Source: an uncultured Acidobacteriaceae bacterium (lineage in GTDB: Bacteria; Acidobacteriota; Terriglobia; Terriglobales; Acidobacteriaceae). Taken from it: DNA of 64,000 bases. Position 1 is the first letter of the stretch, and each line of letters opens with the position of its first letter. The notes under the pieces are model-generated. The model was not told where the DNA came from, ran no database searches, and worked only from the letters and a program-made list of their open reading frames with translations. The stretch spans positions 62,001-126,000 of the forward strand of contig CAINJJ010000035.1 of NCBI GenBank assembly GCA_903849645.1, written 5' to 3'. Position numbers and translations under genes: made by a program. Below, one piece after another: positions 52,168 to 61,823 of the stretch.

Positions 52168-53244
52168 GTGGAACTGAACAACACAGTGATCGTGACTGGC
52201 GGAGCGGGGTTCATCGGCTCCAACTTCGTTCTGGAGTGGCTGCGCCGCGAGGGCGGGCAGGTTGTGACCCTGGACAAGCTCACCTATGCCGGGAACCTGG
52301 GCAACCTGGCCAGCGTGGACCAGGACCCGCGGCATCTGTTCGTTCACGGCGACATCTGCGACGACGAGCTTGTGGCCGGTCTCTTTGAGACCCACCGCCC
52401 GCGGGCCATCCTGCATTTTGCCGCGGAGAGCCACGTGGACCGGTCCATCAAGAATCCAGGCGAGTTTGTGCGCACCAACGTGGTGGGCACCCTGAACCTG
52501 CTCAAGAATGCCTGTGCTTATTGGAAGAGCCTGGACGCGGAGGGGCAGCGGCAGTTCCGGTTTCTGCATGTTTCCACGGACGAGGTCTACGGCTCGCTCG
52601 GGCCCGACGACCCGGCCTTTACTGAACTGACGCCGTATGCGCCGAACAGCCCGTACGCGGCCTCCAAAGCGGGCTCCGACCACCTGGTGCGCGCCTATCA
52701 TCACACCTTTGGCCTGCCGACGCTGACCACCAACTGCTCCAACAACTACGGGCCCTTCCAGTTTCCGGAGAAGCTGATACCGCTGGTGCTGCTGAACGCC
52801 CTCGAAGGCAAGGCGCTGCCGGTTTATGGCGACGGCAAGAATGTGCGCGACTGGCTCCATGTGCAGGATCATTGCTCTGGGATTCGATGCGTGCTGGAGA
52901 AGGGCGCGCCGGGCGAGACCTACAACATCGGCGGCCGCAGCGAGATGAAGAACATCGATGTGGTGACGGCCATCTGCGACATTCTGGACGAGCTGCGGCC
53001 GGACGCGAAGATCGGCGCGCGCCGCTCGCTCATTACTTACGTCACGGACCGGCCCGGCCACGATCGCCGCTACGCCATCGACGCCACCAGAATTGAAGCA
53101 GAACTTGGCTGGACGCCGCAGATGCGCTTCGCGGAGGGCATCCGCAAGACGATCGAGTGGTACTTGTCGAACATGTCCTGGGTGGATGGAGTGCGCTCAG
53201 GGGCCTATCAGGAGTGGCTGCACCAGAACTACAGGGGACGCTAG
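52168..53244 (+). CDS. rmlB: dTDP-glucose 4,6-dehydratase
   Basis: 358 residues from a GTG at 52168, which sits after GGAG and begins VELNNTVIVTGGAGFIGSNF; the longer ATG-free extension upstream lacks homology. NAD motif VTGGAGFIGSNFV, catalytic YxxxK in SPYAASKAGSDHL, HVSTDEVYGSL (Thr-Asp-Glu triad of RmlB), and NCSNNYGPFQFPEKLIPL. RmlB converts dTDP-glucose to dTDP-4-keto-6-deoxyglucose, step 2 of dTDP-L-rhamnose synthesis. Followed without a gap by rmlA. Confidence 0.95.
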   Translation: MELNNTVIVTGGAGFIGSNFVLEWLRREGGQVVTLDKLTYAGNLGNLASVDQDPRHLFVHGDICDDELVAGLFETHRPRAILHFAAESHVDRSIKNPGEFVRTNVVGTLNLLKNACAYWKSLDAEGQRQFRFLHVSTDEVYGSLGPDDPAFTELTPYAPNSPYAASKAGSDHLVRAYHHTFGLPTLTTNCSNNYGPFQFPEKLIPLVLLNALEGKALPVYGDGKNVRDWLHVQDHCSGIRCVLEKGAPGETYNIGGRSEMKNIDVVTAICDILDELRPDAKIGARRSLITYVTDRPGHDRRYAIDATRIEAELGWTPQMRFAEGIRKTIEWYLSNMSWVDGVRSGAYQEWLHQNYRGR

Positions 53245-54129
53245 ATGGCAAGGAAAGGCATCATTCTGGCCGGTGGCTCAGGCACCCGGCTCTACCCGCT
53301 GACGGAGACGGTGTCAAAGCAACTGCTTCCGGTCTATGACAAGCCAATGATCTATTACCCGCTGAGCATTCTGATGCTGGCGGGCATCCGGGACGTGCTG
53401 GTGATCTCGACGCCGGAGGATACGCCGCGCTTCAGCCAGTTGCTGAAGGATGGGAGCCGGTGGGGCCTCCACATCGAGTATGCCGTGCAGCCCAGTCCAG
53501 ACGGGCTGGCACAGGCGTTTCTGATCGGCGAGCGCTTTCTGGACGGCAGCCCGAGCACGCTGGTGCTGGGCGACAACATCTTCTTCGGCTACTCGCTCTC
53601 GGGGCAGTTGCAGGCAGCGGCGGCGGACACGGCGGGGGCCACAGTCTTTGCCTATCGGGTGAGCGACCCAGAGCGCTACGGCGTGGTGGAGTTTGACCGG
53701 AACGGGCGCGCCATCAGCATCGAGGAGAAACCGAAGGCGCCCAAGTCGCGCTATGCGGTCACCGGGCTCTACTTCTATGACAGCGACGTGGTGGAGATTG
53801 TGAAGACCATCAAGCCCTCGCTGCGCGGGGAGCTGGAGATCACGGACGTGAACCGGCGCTACCTGGAGCGCGGCGATCTGAAGGTGAATACCTTGGGCCG
53901 CGGGGTTGCCTGGCTCGACACGGGTACGCATGACTCGCTACTCGAAGCTGGCTCCTTTATCCAGACCATTGAACGGCGGCAGGGGATGAAGATCGCCTGC
54001 CCGGAGGAGATCGCCTACCGCATGAAGTTCATCACGGGGGAGGACGTGAGCAGGCTGGCCGAGCCGCTGCGCAAGAGCGGTTATGGCGAGTACCTGCTAG
54101 CCATGCTGCGGGAAGACGCCGGACATTAA
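53245..54129 (+). CDS. rmlA: Glucose-1-phosphate thymidylyltransferase
   Basis: 294 residues. The nucleotide-binding signature is [46 protein letters not shown] carries the metal-binding Asp, and [20 protein letters not shown] and [13 protein letters not shown] complete the sugar site. It makes dTDP-glucose from dTTP and glucose-1-phosphate, step 1 of the pathway. The ATG directly follows the rmlB stop, and rmlC starts 20 bases later, so the three are one operon. Confidence 0.96.
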   Translation: MARKGIILAGGSGTRLYPLTETVSKQLLPVYDKPMIYYPLSILMLAGIRDVLVISTPEDTPRFSQLLKDGSRWGLHIEYAVQPSPDGLAQAFLIGERFLDGSPSTLVLGDNIFFGYSLSGQLQAAAADTAGATVFAYRVSDPERYGVVEFDRNGRAISIEEKPKAPKSRYAVTGLYFYDSDVVEIVKTIKPSLRGELEITDVNRRYLERGDLKVNTLGRGVAWLDTGTHDSLLEAGSFIQTIERRQGMKIACPEEIAYRMKFITGEDVSRLAEPLRKSGYGEYLLAMLREDAGH

Positions 54130-54149
54130 CCTGGGACCAAAGGATTTAT

Positions 54150-54695
54150 ATGAATGTTATTGAGACGGCGATACCGGGCGTGGTGATTCTGGAGTCCAGG
54201 GTCTTTCGCGACGACCGGGGATACTTTCTGGAGACTTTTAACCGCAAGGCGCTCGCCGATGCGGGCATCGACATTGACTGGAAGCAGGACAACCTCTCGC
54301 TCTCGGCCAAGTCGGTGGTGCGGGGGCTCCACTACCAGATCGTGCAGCCGCAGTCGAAACTCATCCGGGTGGTCAAGGGCGCGGTCTTTGACGTGGCTCT
54401 CGACATCCGCCGCTCCTCGCCGACCTTTGGACGCCATGTGGCGGTGGAGATGAGGGCGGGCGACGGGCTCGCGCTTTTCATTCCTGCCGGATTTGCCCAT
54501 GGCTTTGCGGCGCTGGAGGAGGAGACGACGTTTCTCTACAAAGTGGACGAGTACTACGCGCCGCAAGGGGACCGGACGATTCTGTGGAACGACCCGGAGC
54601 TGGGCATTGCGTGGCCGGTGCCGCCGGCAGAGTCGATTGTGTCGTTGAAGGACAAACAGGGCGTGGCCTTCCGGGATGCCGAGGTATTTGCCTAG
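54150..54695 (+). CDS. rmlC: dTDP-4-dehydrorhamnose 3,5-epimerase
   Basis: 181 residues, family length. Cupin blocks: FRDDRGYFLETFNRKAL, DNLSLSAKSVVRGLHYQ (catalytic His in RGLHYQ), KLIRVVKGAVFDVALDIRRSSPTFG, FIPAGFAHGFAALEEETTFLYKVDEYYAP (catalytic Tyr region). It epimerises C3 and C5 of the keto sugar. AAAGGA lies 6 bases upstream. The fourth enzyme, RmlD reductase, is not in this window. Confidence 0.96.
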   Translation: MNVIETAIPGVVILESRVFRDDRGYFLETFNRKALADAGIDIDWKQDNLSLSAKSVVRGLHYQIVQPQSKLIRVVKGAVFDVALDIRRSSPTFGRHVAVEMRAGDGLALFIPAGFAHGFAALEEETTFLYKVDEYYAPQGDRTILWNDPELGIAWPVPPAESIVSLKDKQGVAFRDAEVFA

Positions 54696-54908
54696 CGCTG
54701 CCCTTCCCCGCTCCCTCTACTCTGGCGGCAACTTGATTTTTTTCAATGAGATGCGGAGGCTTTTCCGTCGCAAGTGCCTGATTCCGCCCACTCTCTTCCA
54801 GGGCAGCCTCTTCCGGGGGTCCGTTGTCTGTTTCCGTGCCCGGCCCCGCCATTCACGCTGCCCCAATTGCCCTGTGGTAGCTTAGGTACGGGAGTACGCA
54901 CAAACACC

Positions 54909-55880
54909 ATGCCGTCCATCACCTCGTTCATCAAGCACCACTATCGTCACTTCAATGCAGCGGCCCTGGTTGACGCGGCCAACGCCTACAACGCCCTGCT
55001 CGCCTCCGGCGGCAAGATGTTCGTCACCATCGGCGGCGCCATGAGCACTGCCGAGTTGGGCCTCTCGCTCGCCGAGATGATCCGCCAGGACAAGATTCAC
55101 GGCATCAGTTGCACCGGCGCCAACCTGGAGGAAGATGTCTTCAACCTCGTGGCCCACGACTTCTACGAGCGCGTGCCCCACTACCGCGACCTCACCCCCG
55201 CCGACGAGGCAAAACTCCTCTCCCGCCACATGAACCGGGTCACCGACACCTGCATCCCGGAGATGGAGGCCATGCGCCGCATCGAGAACGAGGTGCTCAA
55301 GGAGTGGGTCCGCGCCGACCAGGCCGGCGAGCGCTTCTTCCCCCATCAGTTCATGTACAAGATTCTGCTATCCGGCGATCTCGAGAAGTCCTACCAGATC
55401 GACCCCAAGGACAGTTGGCTGCTCGCCGCCGCGCAGAAAAACCTCCCCATCTTTGTCCCCGGCTGGGAAGACTCCACCCTCGGCAACATGTACTCCGGGC
55501 ACTGCATCTCCGGCGACGTCAAGAACGTCCACACCGTGCGCACCGGCATCGAGTACATGATGGAGTTGGCCGAGTGGTACACCGCCACCACCGCCGAAAC
55601 GCCCCTGGGCTTCTTCCAGATTGCCGGGGGCATCGCGGGCGACTTCCCCATCTGCGTGGTCCCCATGCTCCATCAGGACTTGCAGCGCGACCATGTGCCG
55701 CTCTGGGCCTACTTCTGCCAGATCTCCGACTCCACCACCAGCTACGGCTCCTACTCCGGCGCCGTGCCCAACGAAAAGATCACCTGGGGCAAGCTCGGTG
55801 AAGACACGCCCAAGTTCATCATCGAGTCGGACGCTTCCATCGTCGCTCCCCTGCTGTTTGCTTACGTTCTCGGCTGGTAG
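54909..55880 (+). CDS. Deoxyhypusine synthase-family protein
   Basis: 323 residues from the ATG at 54909. Eukaryotic-type deoxyhypusine synthase blocks are clear: FVTIGGAMSTAELGLSLAEMIRQDKIHGISCTGANLEEDVFNLV (NAD site), PIFVPGWEDSTLGNMYSGHC, FQIAGGIAGDFPICVVPML, SYGSYSGAVPNEKITWGKL with the lysine that forms the enzyme-butylamine intermediate, and FIIESDASIVAPLLFAYVL. The authentic enzyme modifies eIF5A, which bacteria lack. Bacterial members are thought to act on polyamines, such as making homospermidine, or on other acceptors. Neighbours give no hint. A bidirectional terminator follows. Confidence 0.85.
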   Translation: MPSITSFIKHHYRHFNAAALVDAANAYNALLASGGKMFVTIGGAMSTAELGLSLAEMIRQDKIHGISCTGANLEEDVFNLVAHDFYERVPHYRDLTPADEAKLLSRHMNRVTDTCIPEMEAMRRIENEVLKEWVRADQAGERFFPHQFMYKILLSGDLEKSYQIDPKDSWLLAAAQKNLPIFVPGWEDSTLGNMYSGHCISGDVKNVHTVRTGIEYMMELAEWYTATTAETPLGFFQIAGGIAGDFPICVVPMLHQDLQRDHVPLWAYFCQISDSTTSYGSYSGAVPNEKITWGKLGEDTPKFIIESDASIVAPLLFAYVLGW

Positions 55881-55896
55881 CTCTCCGCAATCAAAA

Positions 55897-55928
55897 AGCT
55901 GGGGCAGGCCAAATGGCCTGCCCCAGCT
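55897..55928. terminator. Bidirectional rho-independent terminator
   Basis: AGCTGGGGCAGGCC (55897-55910) pairs with GGCCTGCCCCAGCT (55915-55928) across AAAT; an A-run precedes it and CTCTTT follows. It lies between convergent genes and can stop both. Confidence 0.85.
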
Positions 55929-55950
55929 CTTTGCTTCTCTCCATCCATCC

Positions 55951-57801
55951 TCACGGCATCAGCGACACAAACGCCACGCCATAGCCATTCAGCGTCACGT
56001 TGAGCCTGGTGGACGGCGGGACTCCCACACCCGTGGGCCCATTGGCTACGTTCGTCCCGGCATCGATGGTCAGCACGCTCGCCGCCGCAAAACTGCCCAG
56101 ATTGCTCGTATCCACCACCACCGTCCGCGGATCGCCCGAGCCGTTGTTGTCGGCTGCCGCGTGCACCGCCCGGTCCACCACCATCACCGTGACCGTGCCG
56201 TTCGGGTTCCGTGTCGCCAGCGTCTCCACAGACATGTCGTCCGTGGTGCTCAGTTGCAGAATCTGCGCCCCCGGCGCCGCCGCCGTCGATGGATAGAGTT
56301 GTTCCAGCGTCCTGTCCACCCAGTAGCTCAGGTAGGGAGTCCCGCTCCCATCCACCTCGCCATATTGCTTGTCCGAGTTATACGCCCAGTGAAACAGCGC
56401 CCGGTTGCCGGCCTTGCCAAGCTGCGCAAAGACATACGGCCTCCACGCCGCAAAAAAGGCGCTCGTTCCACGCGGATCTGAAACAAACACCTGCGCCGGA
56501 TTGCAGATGCTCATTCCATTGTTGCTCCAGTCGGCATTCACGTTGTTCTCCGTCACCCACACCGGAACGCCTGCCAGATCAGCCCGCGTCGCCAACTCCC
56601 TATAGAAGTACTGCACATTGGCCGCGAACTGCGGCACCGTACCAAACAAGGTCGCGTCGGAGTCCTTCTGGTTGCAACTGCTGTAGAAGTGTGTGGACAT
56701 CGCGTCCACCTGCGCCGTTACGCCCCCCGCCCCAGCCGCCGCCACAAACGCCGGCACAAACTGCATCGGGTCCCCAGCCCCGCCCGACCCCAGCCCGTAG
56801 TCGGAAAACTCAAAGGCAGACAGCTTGATCGTGGGGTCCACCGCCAGCATCGCTGGAACCACCGCGTTATAGAGCTTCACGTAATCGGCCGCGCTCAATC
56901 CGTTGCCGTTGAACTCGTTGAAGATGCCCCACCAGACTACCGGATTCGCACTCGCCGATTGGAAGTGCCTTCCCCCCGCGGTGAATCCCCCCTTGTTGTA
57001 GTACCGCACCAGGTTGGCCGAGAACGCCGCGAAATCCCCCAGGTGGTTGGCAAGATCGAGATTGCCATTGCTCTTGCACATCCACGCCGGCGCATTGGCA
57101 ATCTGCAACTCGGGACTGTGGTCGGCCAGCCCCAGAATCGGCTGCAGCGTTCCATCCAGAATCGTGAAATCCCAGTCGCTCGCCGCGCCCGTGTTGGCCA
57201 CCATCGGAATGGCCCCCGTCACCACCTGGACGCGAATGTGCTGCGGCCCAAGCTGGTTCAGCGTCGCCTCCCGCGCGGCAGCCGCGGCCCCCGTTCCAAA
57301 GTAGTCCGCCGTCCATCCACCCAACTGAAGCGAGGTGGTCATGAACTGCTCCAGTTGTCCGCCCACGCCGAGCGTCGTATCCAACGCCGTGCTGACTTTG
57401 GCCACCACGGCTACCACCAGCGTAAAACTGGTTGAAACCGTCTGCCCCGCCGAGGTCACAGTCACGCTTGGCGTATAGGTTCCTGCGGGCGCCGATGCGC
57501 TCGCCGTGATCTTGATCTGTCCTGAAGGGTTGGTATCCGATGCCGCGTACTGCTCCGCGACCCCCGCGGGCAAACCGGAAAGGCTCACCAGCGCGGTCTC
57601 GCTTGTCGAGGTAATGTTGATCGGGACAATCACCATCGTCCCGTCTTGCGGCGCCACAATGGTGGAGACGGCCAGCGATACCGTGATCGGGACCTGCGTT
57701 TGCGTTGAGTTGCCCCCGCCACCGCAACCAGAAGTCATCAGCGCCAGGCCGGCTGCTCCTGCCAAGAGAACCCGGCCAGTCCCTGCTTTGAGCAAACTCA
57801 T
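55951..57801 (-). CDS. Lipoprotein glycoside hydrolase, clan GH-A (GH39-like)
   Basis: 616 residues from the ATG at 57801. Lipoprotein signal ending in the lipobox TSGC followed by a Gly-rich linker (GGGGNSTQT). An Ig-like beta domain (about 35-130) precedes a TIM-barrel glycosidase: WWGIFNEFNGNG has the Asn-Glu acid/base pair of clan GH-A, VPVWVTENNVNAD the nucleophile Glu, with VDAMSTHFYSSC between. A C-terminal beta-sandwich follows. The protein should be anchored to the outer face of a membrane. The polysaccharide substrate is not predictable. It follows the radical SAM gene by 124 bases on the same strand. Confidence 0.75.
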   Translation of the reverse strand: MSLLKAGTGRVLLAGAAGLALMTSGCGGGGNSTQTQVPITVSLAVSTIVAPQDGTMVIVPINITSTSETALVSLSGLPAGVAEQYAASDTNPSGQIKITASASAPAGTYTPSVTVTSAGQTVSTSFTLVVAVVAKVSTALDTTLGVGGQLEQFMTTSLQLGGWTADYFGTGAAAAAREATLNQLGPQHIRVQVVTGAIPMVANTGAASDWDFTILDGTLQPILGLADHSPELQIANAPAWMCKSNGNLDLANHLGDFAAFSANLVRYYNKGGFTAGGRHFQSASANPVVWWGIFNEFNGNGLSAADYVKLYNAVVPAMLAVDPTIKLSAFEFSDYGLGSGGAGDPMQFVPAFVAAAGAGGVTAQVDAMSTHFYSSCNQKDSDATLFGTVPQFAANVQYFYRELATRADLAGVPVWVTENNVNADWSNNGMSICNPAQVFVSDPRGTSAFFAAWRPYVFAQLGKAGNRALFHWAYNSDKQYGEVDGSGTPYLSYWVDRTLEQLYPSTAAAPGAQILQLSTTDDMSVETLATRNPNGTVTVMVVDRAVHAAADNNGSGDPRTVVVDTSNLGSFAAASVLTIDAGTNVANGPTGVGVPPSTRLNVTLNGYGVAFVSLMP

Positions 57802-57925
57802 CCGCGCCACCCAGGAGATGCGTCAACTTCCTACGCAATTGATTATGGCATCTCCCTGGATACGCGCAGCGGCTGAACTCGCCGCAGTTTGCAGTCGAGG
57901 CTTTGTTCCCAACATCCTCAGGGCT

Positions 57926-59527
57926 CTACTTGTCTCCGATCACCACGAAAGGACCGCCGATTTGGGATGCTTCGCCGCCCGCATACGCAGCCTGCCCCAT
58001 GGCGCCCTGCAGCGTCCCCTGCCACTCCCGCGCCGGAAGCTCCGGCATCGGCTTGGCCCGGAACAACTTCTTGCACTGCCGCGCCGTCCATTTGGCCCAG
58101 CGCTTTGACTTCTTGCGCCGCGCGCTGTCGGTCGAGATGCCCGTGCCCGCGTACATCTGCCGGTAGAGTTTGGACAGAAAGATGAATGCCAGGCGCGCGC
58201 TCAGGTTCGGTGTGCAGGCTGACCTCTTCCAGATCGCGCTCCAGTCATAGAACCGGTCCCACACCTTCTGCGTCCGCTCGCGAATCTCGTCCGAACTCAT
58301 CGTGGGATGCGGCGTAAACATCTTTGGACGGATTTCGCTCGGAATCAGCCAGTACCGTGTGATCGGAATATCCCCGACCATCGCCGGATCCTTGGCCTGT
58401 TCCTTCTCCCAGCGTCCAAAATCCACCGTACCCGGAAACGGCGTCATCATCACAAACTGCGCAAATGTGACGCCTGCCTTCATCGCCATCTCCACCGTGG
58501 CGTCAAAGGTCGCGGGCTTGTCCGTCGGCAGCCCAAAGATGAACGACCCCAGCACATGCACCCCGTGCTTCTTGAAGGTCTGCAACTGGTTGGCCAGTGC
58601 CTCTCCCGAATAGTTCCAGTCCTTGAAGACCGCCTTCAGCCCCTCCGGCGTCACTGCCTCCACACCCACCAGGGCGCCCTTGATGTTGGCCTTCTTCATC
58701 GCGTCCAGAAACTCCGGGTCCTCCCCGGCTTCCATCGTGATCTGCGTAAAGAACACCATGTCCCGCGGCAGCTTTGACAACTCGTCCATGAGCTGGAAGC
58801 GCTCATTGCGAATCGCCGTCAGTTCTTCTACCTTGGCAGTGTTGTTCTGCTCGCGCGCCAGGCGCAGGTCGGTCTTTGAAACCGGGTAGAAATTGTCATC
58901 GGCCAGCGCGATGAACTTGAACCCGATCCGGCGCAAATCTACGATCTCATCAATCACCCTCTGGTGATTGCGCTGCCTCGGCTTCTGCCCATCAGTGCGC
59001 CACACGCTGCAAAAGGAGCAGTGCTTCGGGCAGCCGCGAATCGTCTGCACGGAAGCCCACATATACTTCGCCGGATCCATCAGGTCCCAGCGCGCCTGCA
59101 AAAACTCGCTGCCCTCGATGCGCCCGCCCGCATACACCTTCTCCGGCGCGCCCGCCATGCAGTCGGTCACCACCTTGCCCCAGGCAATGTCTCCATCTCC
59201 CGTGACCACCGAGTGCGCCTCGCCCAGGTCCAGCACCTCTTCAGGAAACAGGGTGGCATGGATTCCGCCGTAGACCACCCAGGCGCCGCGGCTGCGCGCC
59301 ATCTTGCCCACTGCATAGCCGCGCAACGCATTGCCGGTGTGCACGCTGATGCCCACAATGTCGCCCGGCTTGATCGTCTCTGGATCAATCTGCTCCAGTG
59401 ACTCGTCCACCAGAATCGGATCGCCCGCCGCGCGCGGAGTTGCCGCTGCCAGCACAAAAAGCCAGCGCGGTGTGATCACCGCCGTTCCAAATGCATTGTC
59501 GCTTGGATTTACGAGATGTACGCTCAT
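57926..59527 (-). CDS. Radical SAM protein with B12-binding-like N-terminal domain
   Basis: 533 residues from the ATG at 59527. Residues about 45-150 form a Rossmann-like B12-binding-type domain (GDIVGISVHTGNALRGYAVGKMARSRG, VVYGGIHATLFPEEVL), but the DxHxxG cobalamin-His motif is absent. The SAM cluster motif IRGCPKHCSFCSVWR (CxxxCxxC) follows, then FIALADDNFYPVSK and GVEAVTPEGLKAVFKD. A basic C-terminal region (ARRKKSKRWAKWTARQCKKLF) is unusual. Relatives methylate or crosslink lipids, including hopanoid and membrane-spanning lipid enzymes, or act on peptides; I cannot choose. Confidence 0.75.
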   Translation of the reverse strand: MSVHLVNPSDNAFGTAVITPRWLFVLAAATPRAAGDPILVDESLEQIDPETIKPGDIVGISVHTGNALRGYAVGKMARSRGAWVVYGGIHATLFPEEVLDLGEAHSVVTGDGDIAWGKVVTDCMAGAPEKVYAGGRIEGSEFLQARWDLMDPAKYMWASVQTIRGCPKHCSFCSVWRTDGQKPRQRNHQRVIDEIVDLRRIGFKFIALADDNFYPVSKTDLRLAREQNNTAKVEELTAIRNERFQLMDELSKLPRDMVFFTQITMEAGEDPEFLDAMKKANIKGALVGVEAVTPEGLKAVFKDWNYSGEALANQLQTFKKHGVHVLGSFIFGLPTDKPATFDATVEMAMKAGVTFAQFVMMTPFPGTVDFGRWEKEQAKDPAMVGDIPITRYWLIPSEIRPKMFTPHPTMSSDEIRERTQKVWDRFYDWSAIWKRSACTPNLSARLAFIFLSKLYRQMYAGTGISTDSARRKKSKRWAKWTARQCKKLFRAKPMPELPAREWQGTLQGAMGQAAYAGGEASQIGGPFVVIGDK

Positions 59528-59915
59528 CGAATCCAACCTTTCCTCGTGCGAGTATGGTGGCCTCAGAGAGCGTCATCGCCGTCCGGTCAATTCAAAGCGG
59601 CGCCGATGCCCCGCCTGAATGCCGATGGCGAAGATCCCGCCGGACATTTTGGTTTTATCCTACGAAGGGATTATCAAGGCCGTTGTGCCTTTTTGACCAC
59701 TTTTCTGCTGCAAACTGTGAATTGGCGGCAAACTTCCCGGAAAATCCGTCGACAGACCGCGCATTGCCCACGGCTTTGCTTGAGCCGCTTCTCCGGGTTT
59801 CATCATAACCGGCGTGCCTGCCTCTCGCCTCGTGTGGCACAATGACCCCGCCGGGAAATCCGTCCTGGTTCCACCCCCATTCGGTCATTCCAATCTTCGC
59901 TTCGGGAGACAAATC
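59528..59915. other. Divergent intergenic region between the radical SAM gene and GH28
   Basis: About 390 bases with no supported gene; short open frames on both strands lack domains. Promoters for both neighbours are expected. Around 59650-59720 the sequence is AT-richer (TTTTGGTTTTATCC, GATTATCAAGG), a plausible promoter core, but I could not assign hexamers. Confidence 0.4.
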
Positions 59916-61517
59916 ATGCAGCGCAGGGAAATGTTGAAGTTCGGAACCGCCGGCATTGCAGCCGCCATCGCGCCGCAGGCCGCCAACGCCATCAGCGCGA
60001 CACCCCAGGCCGCTTCGGCCCCCATCCTCGCCGGCTTCAACGTCCGCCAGCATGGCGCTCTGGGAGACGGCGCGGCCATTGACTCCCCCGCCATCAATCG
60101 CGCCATCGACGCGGCCGCGGCCGCCGGCGGCGGCACCGTCTTCTTTCCCGCCGGCATCTATCTCAGTTACTCCATCCGCCTCAGGAGCAAGGTGGGCCTC
60201 TGGCTCGATCACGGCGCGGTCCTCCTCGCCGCTCCATCCCCCCTTGACGGCACGCAGAGCGGTGGCTACGACCCCGCGGAGCCACAGGGCGCATGGGAGC
60301 CCTACCAGGACTACGGACACAACCACTGGCACAACTCCCTGCTCTGGGGAGAGGATCTCGACGGCGTCTCCATCACCGGGCCGGGACTCATCTGGGGCAA
60401 GGGCCTCACCCGCGGCTGGGACAACGAACCCGGCCGCGCCGACACCACCAAACCCGGCGTCGGCAACAAGACCATCGCCCTCAAAAACTGCCGCAACGTC
60501 CTCCTGCGCGACTTCAAGATTCTCGAAGGCGGCTGGTTCGGCGTCCTCGCCACCGGCGTGGACAACCTCACCATCGACAACCTCACCATCGACACCAACC
60601 GCGACGGCATCGACATCGACTGCTGCCGCAACGTTCGCGTCTCCAACTGCACTGTCAACTCGCCCTGGGACGACGCCATCTGTCCCAAGAGTTCCTTTGC
60701 GCTTGGCTATGCGCGCCCTACCGAGAACCTCACCATCACCAACTGCTACGTCACCGGCGGCTATGAGCTAGGCTCCGTTCTCGACGGCACATGGAAGCGC
60801 TCCGACCCCAAACAGCACCCTGTCACCACCGGCCGCATCAAACTTGGCACCGAATCCAACGGCGGCTTTCGCAACGTCACCATCTCCAACTGCGTCTTTG
60901 AGAGCTGCCAGGGCTTCGCCCTCGAGTCGGAAGACGGCGCGCTGGTCGAGGACATCACATTCACCGGCATCACCATGCGCGACATCCGCAGCGCGCCTCT
61001 GTTTCTGCGTCTCGGGACACGCATGAGGGGCCCGCGCGACGCCCGGCCCGGCGTCATGCGCCGCGTTATCCTCAGCAACATCACCAGCTCCGGCGCATCG
61101 CCCCTGCCGTCCATCCTCAGCGGCGTCCCCGGCCATCCCATTGAAGACATCAAGATCAGCGACGTCTATCTTCAGCAGGTGGGCGGCGGCTCCGCGCAGA
61201 TGGCCGCCCTCAACCCCGAAGAGCGCGAAGGCGCCTATCCCGACCCTCACATGTTCGGCGAACTGCCCGCCACGGGCTTCTTCGCGCGCCACATCCGCAA
61301 CCTGGAAATGAGCAACGTGGAGATCGCCACGCTCAGCGCCGATGCCCGGCCCGCGCTCTGGCTCAAGGATGTGGTGGGAGCGGACTTCTTCCGGCTCCGC
61401 CTGCCGCAGGGAGACGCTAGCGCCTTCCACCTCCACCAGGTCCGCGACTTCCGCTCCTCTGGCAGCAGGAAGATCGCGGATGTCTCGATCGAGAGCGCTG
61501 AGGAGAAAAAGCTCTGA
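59916..61517 (+). CDS. Tat-exported GH28 polygalacturonase/rhamnogalacturonase
   Basis: 533 residues from the ATG at 59916 (GGGAG 8 bases upstream). The start MQRREMLKFGTAGIAAAIA has a twin-arginine motif and hydrophobic stretch, suggesting Tat export. FNVRQHGALGDGAAIDSPAINRAIDAAAAAGGGTVFFPAG is the typical GH28 start. Active-site blocks: TNRDGIDIDCCRNV, SPWDDAICPKS (catalytic Asp pair) and GRIKLGTESNGGFRN (Arg-Ile-Lys). A beta-helix spans the protein. It hydrolyses pectin-type chains. Together with GH78 and RhaT it suggests use of rhamnose-bearing pectin. No secretion partner is needed beyond Tat. Confidence 0.88.
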   Translation: MQRREMLKFGTAGIAAAIAPQAANAISATPQAASAPILAGFNVRQHGALGDGAAIDSPAINRAIDAAAAAGGGTVFFPAGIYLSYSIRLRSKVGLWLDHGAVLLAAPSPLDGTQSGGYDPAEPQGAWEPYQDYGHNHWHNSLLWGEDLDGVSITGPGLIWGKGLTRGWDNEPGRADTTKPGVGNKTIALKNCRNVLLRDFKILEGGWFGVLATGVDNLTIDNLTIDTNRDGIDIDCCRNVRVSNCTVNSPWDDAICPKSSFALGYARPTENLTITNCYVTGGYELGSVLDGTWKRSDPKQHPVTTGRIKLGTESNGGFRNVTISNCVFESCQGFALESEDGALVEDITFTGITMRDIRSAPLFLRLGTRMRGPRDARPGVMRRVILSNITSSGASPLPSILSGVPGHPIEDIKISDVYLQQVGGGSAQMAALNPEEREGAYPDPHMFGELPATGFFARHIRNLEMSNVEIATLSADARPALWLKDVVGADFFRLRLPQGDASAFHLHQVRDFRSSGSRKIADVSIESAEEKKL

Positions 61518-61823
61518 CAGGCGGCCCGATAAATTTCCTGGTGAGGAACAAGAGGCTCTATCCGAGCTCGCTCTTCAAACGGACCTGTGGAGCGGCGCCC
61601 GACGTTGCGTTCAATCCAGGCAGGCACCCCTCGCCCGCGCCGCGGGCGCAGGGTCGATTAGCCCCGCGCTTCAGCGTGGGGAGAGCAGCCCAAGATGTAC
61701 GTTGAGTCCCGCAGGGACGGCGCACACTCTGGGTGCCCCTCCCTCGCTGAGCCCTTGTCCTTGCGGCTAGCGCAGGTCGCCACCGGAGTCCATTGCAAGG
61801 CGCCAGGCCCTTCGGACTGAAAT
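61518..61823. other. Convergent intergenic region with palindromes
   Basis: No gene supported. Two palindromes stand out: CGCCCGCG-C-CGCGGGCG at 61632-61648 and CCCCGCGCT-TC-AGCGTGGGG at 61662-61681. They resemble short intergenic hairpins elsewhere in the window and could terminate GH28. Neither is followed by a T-run. Confidence 0.5.
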
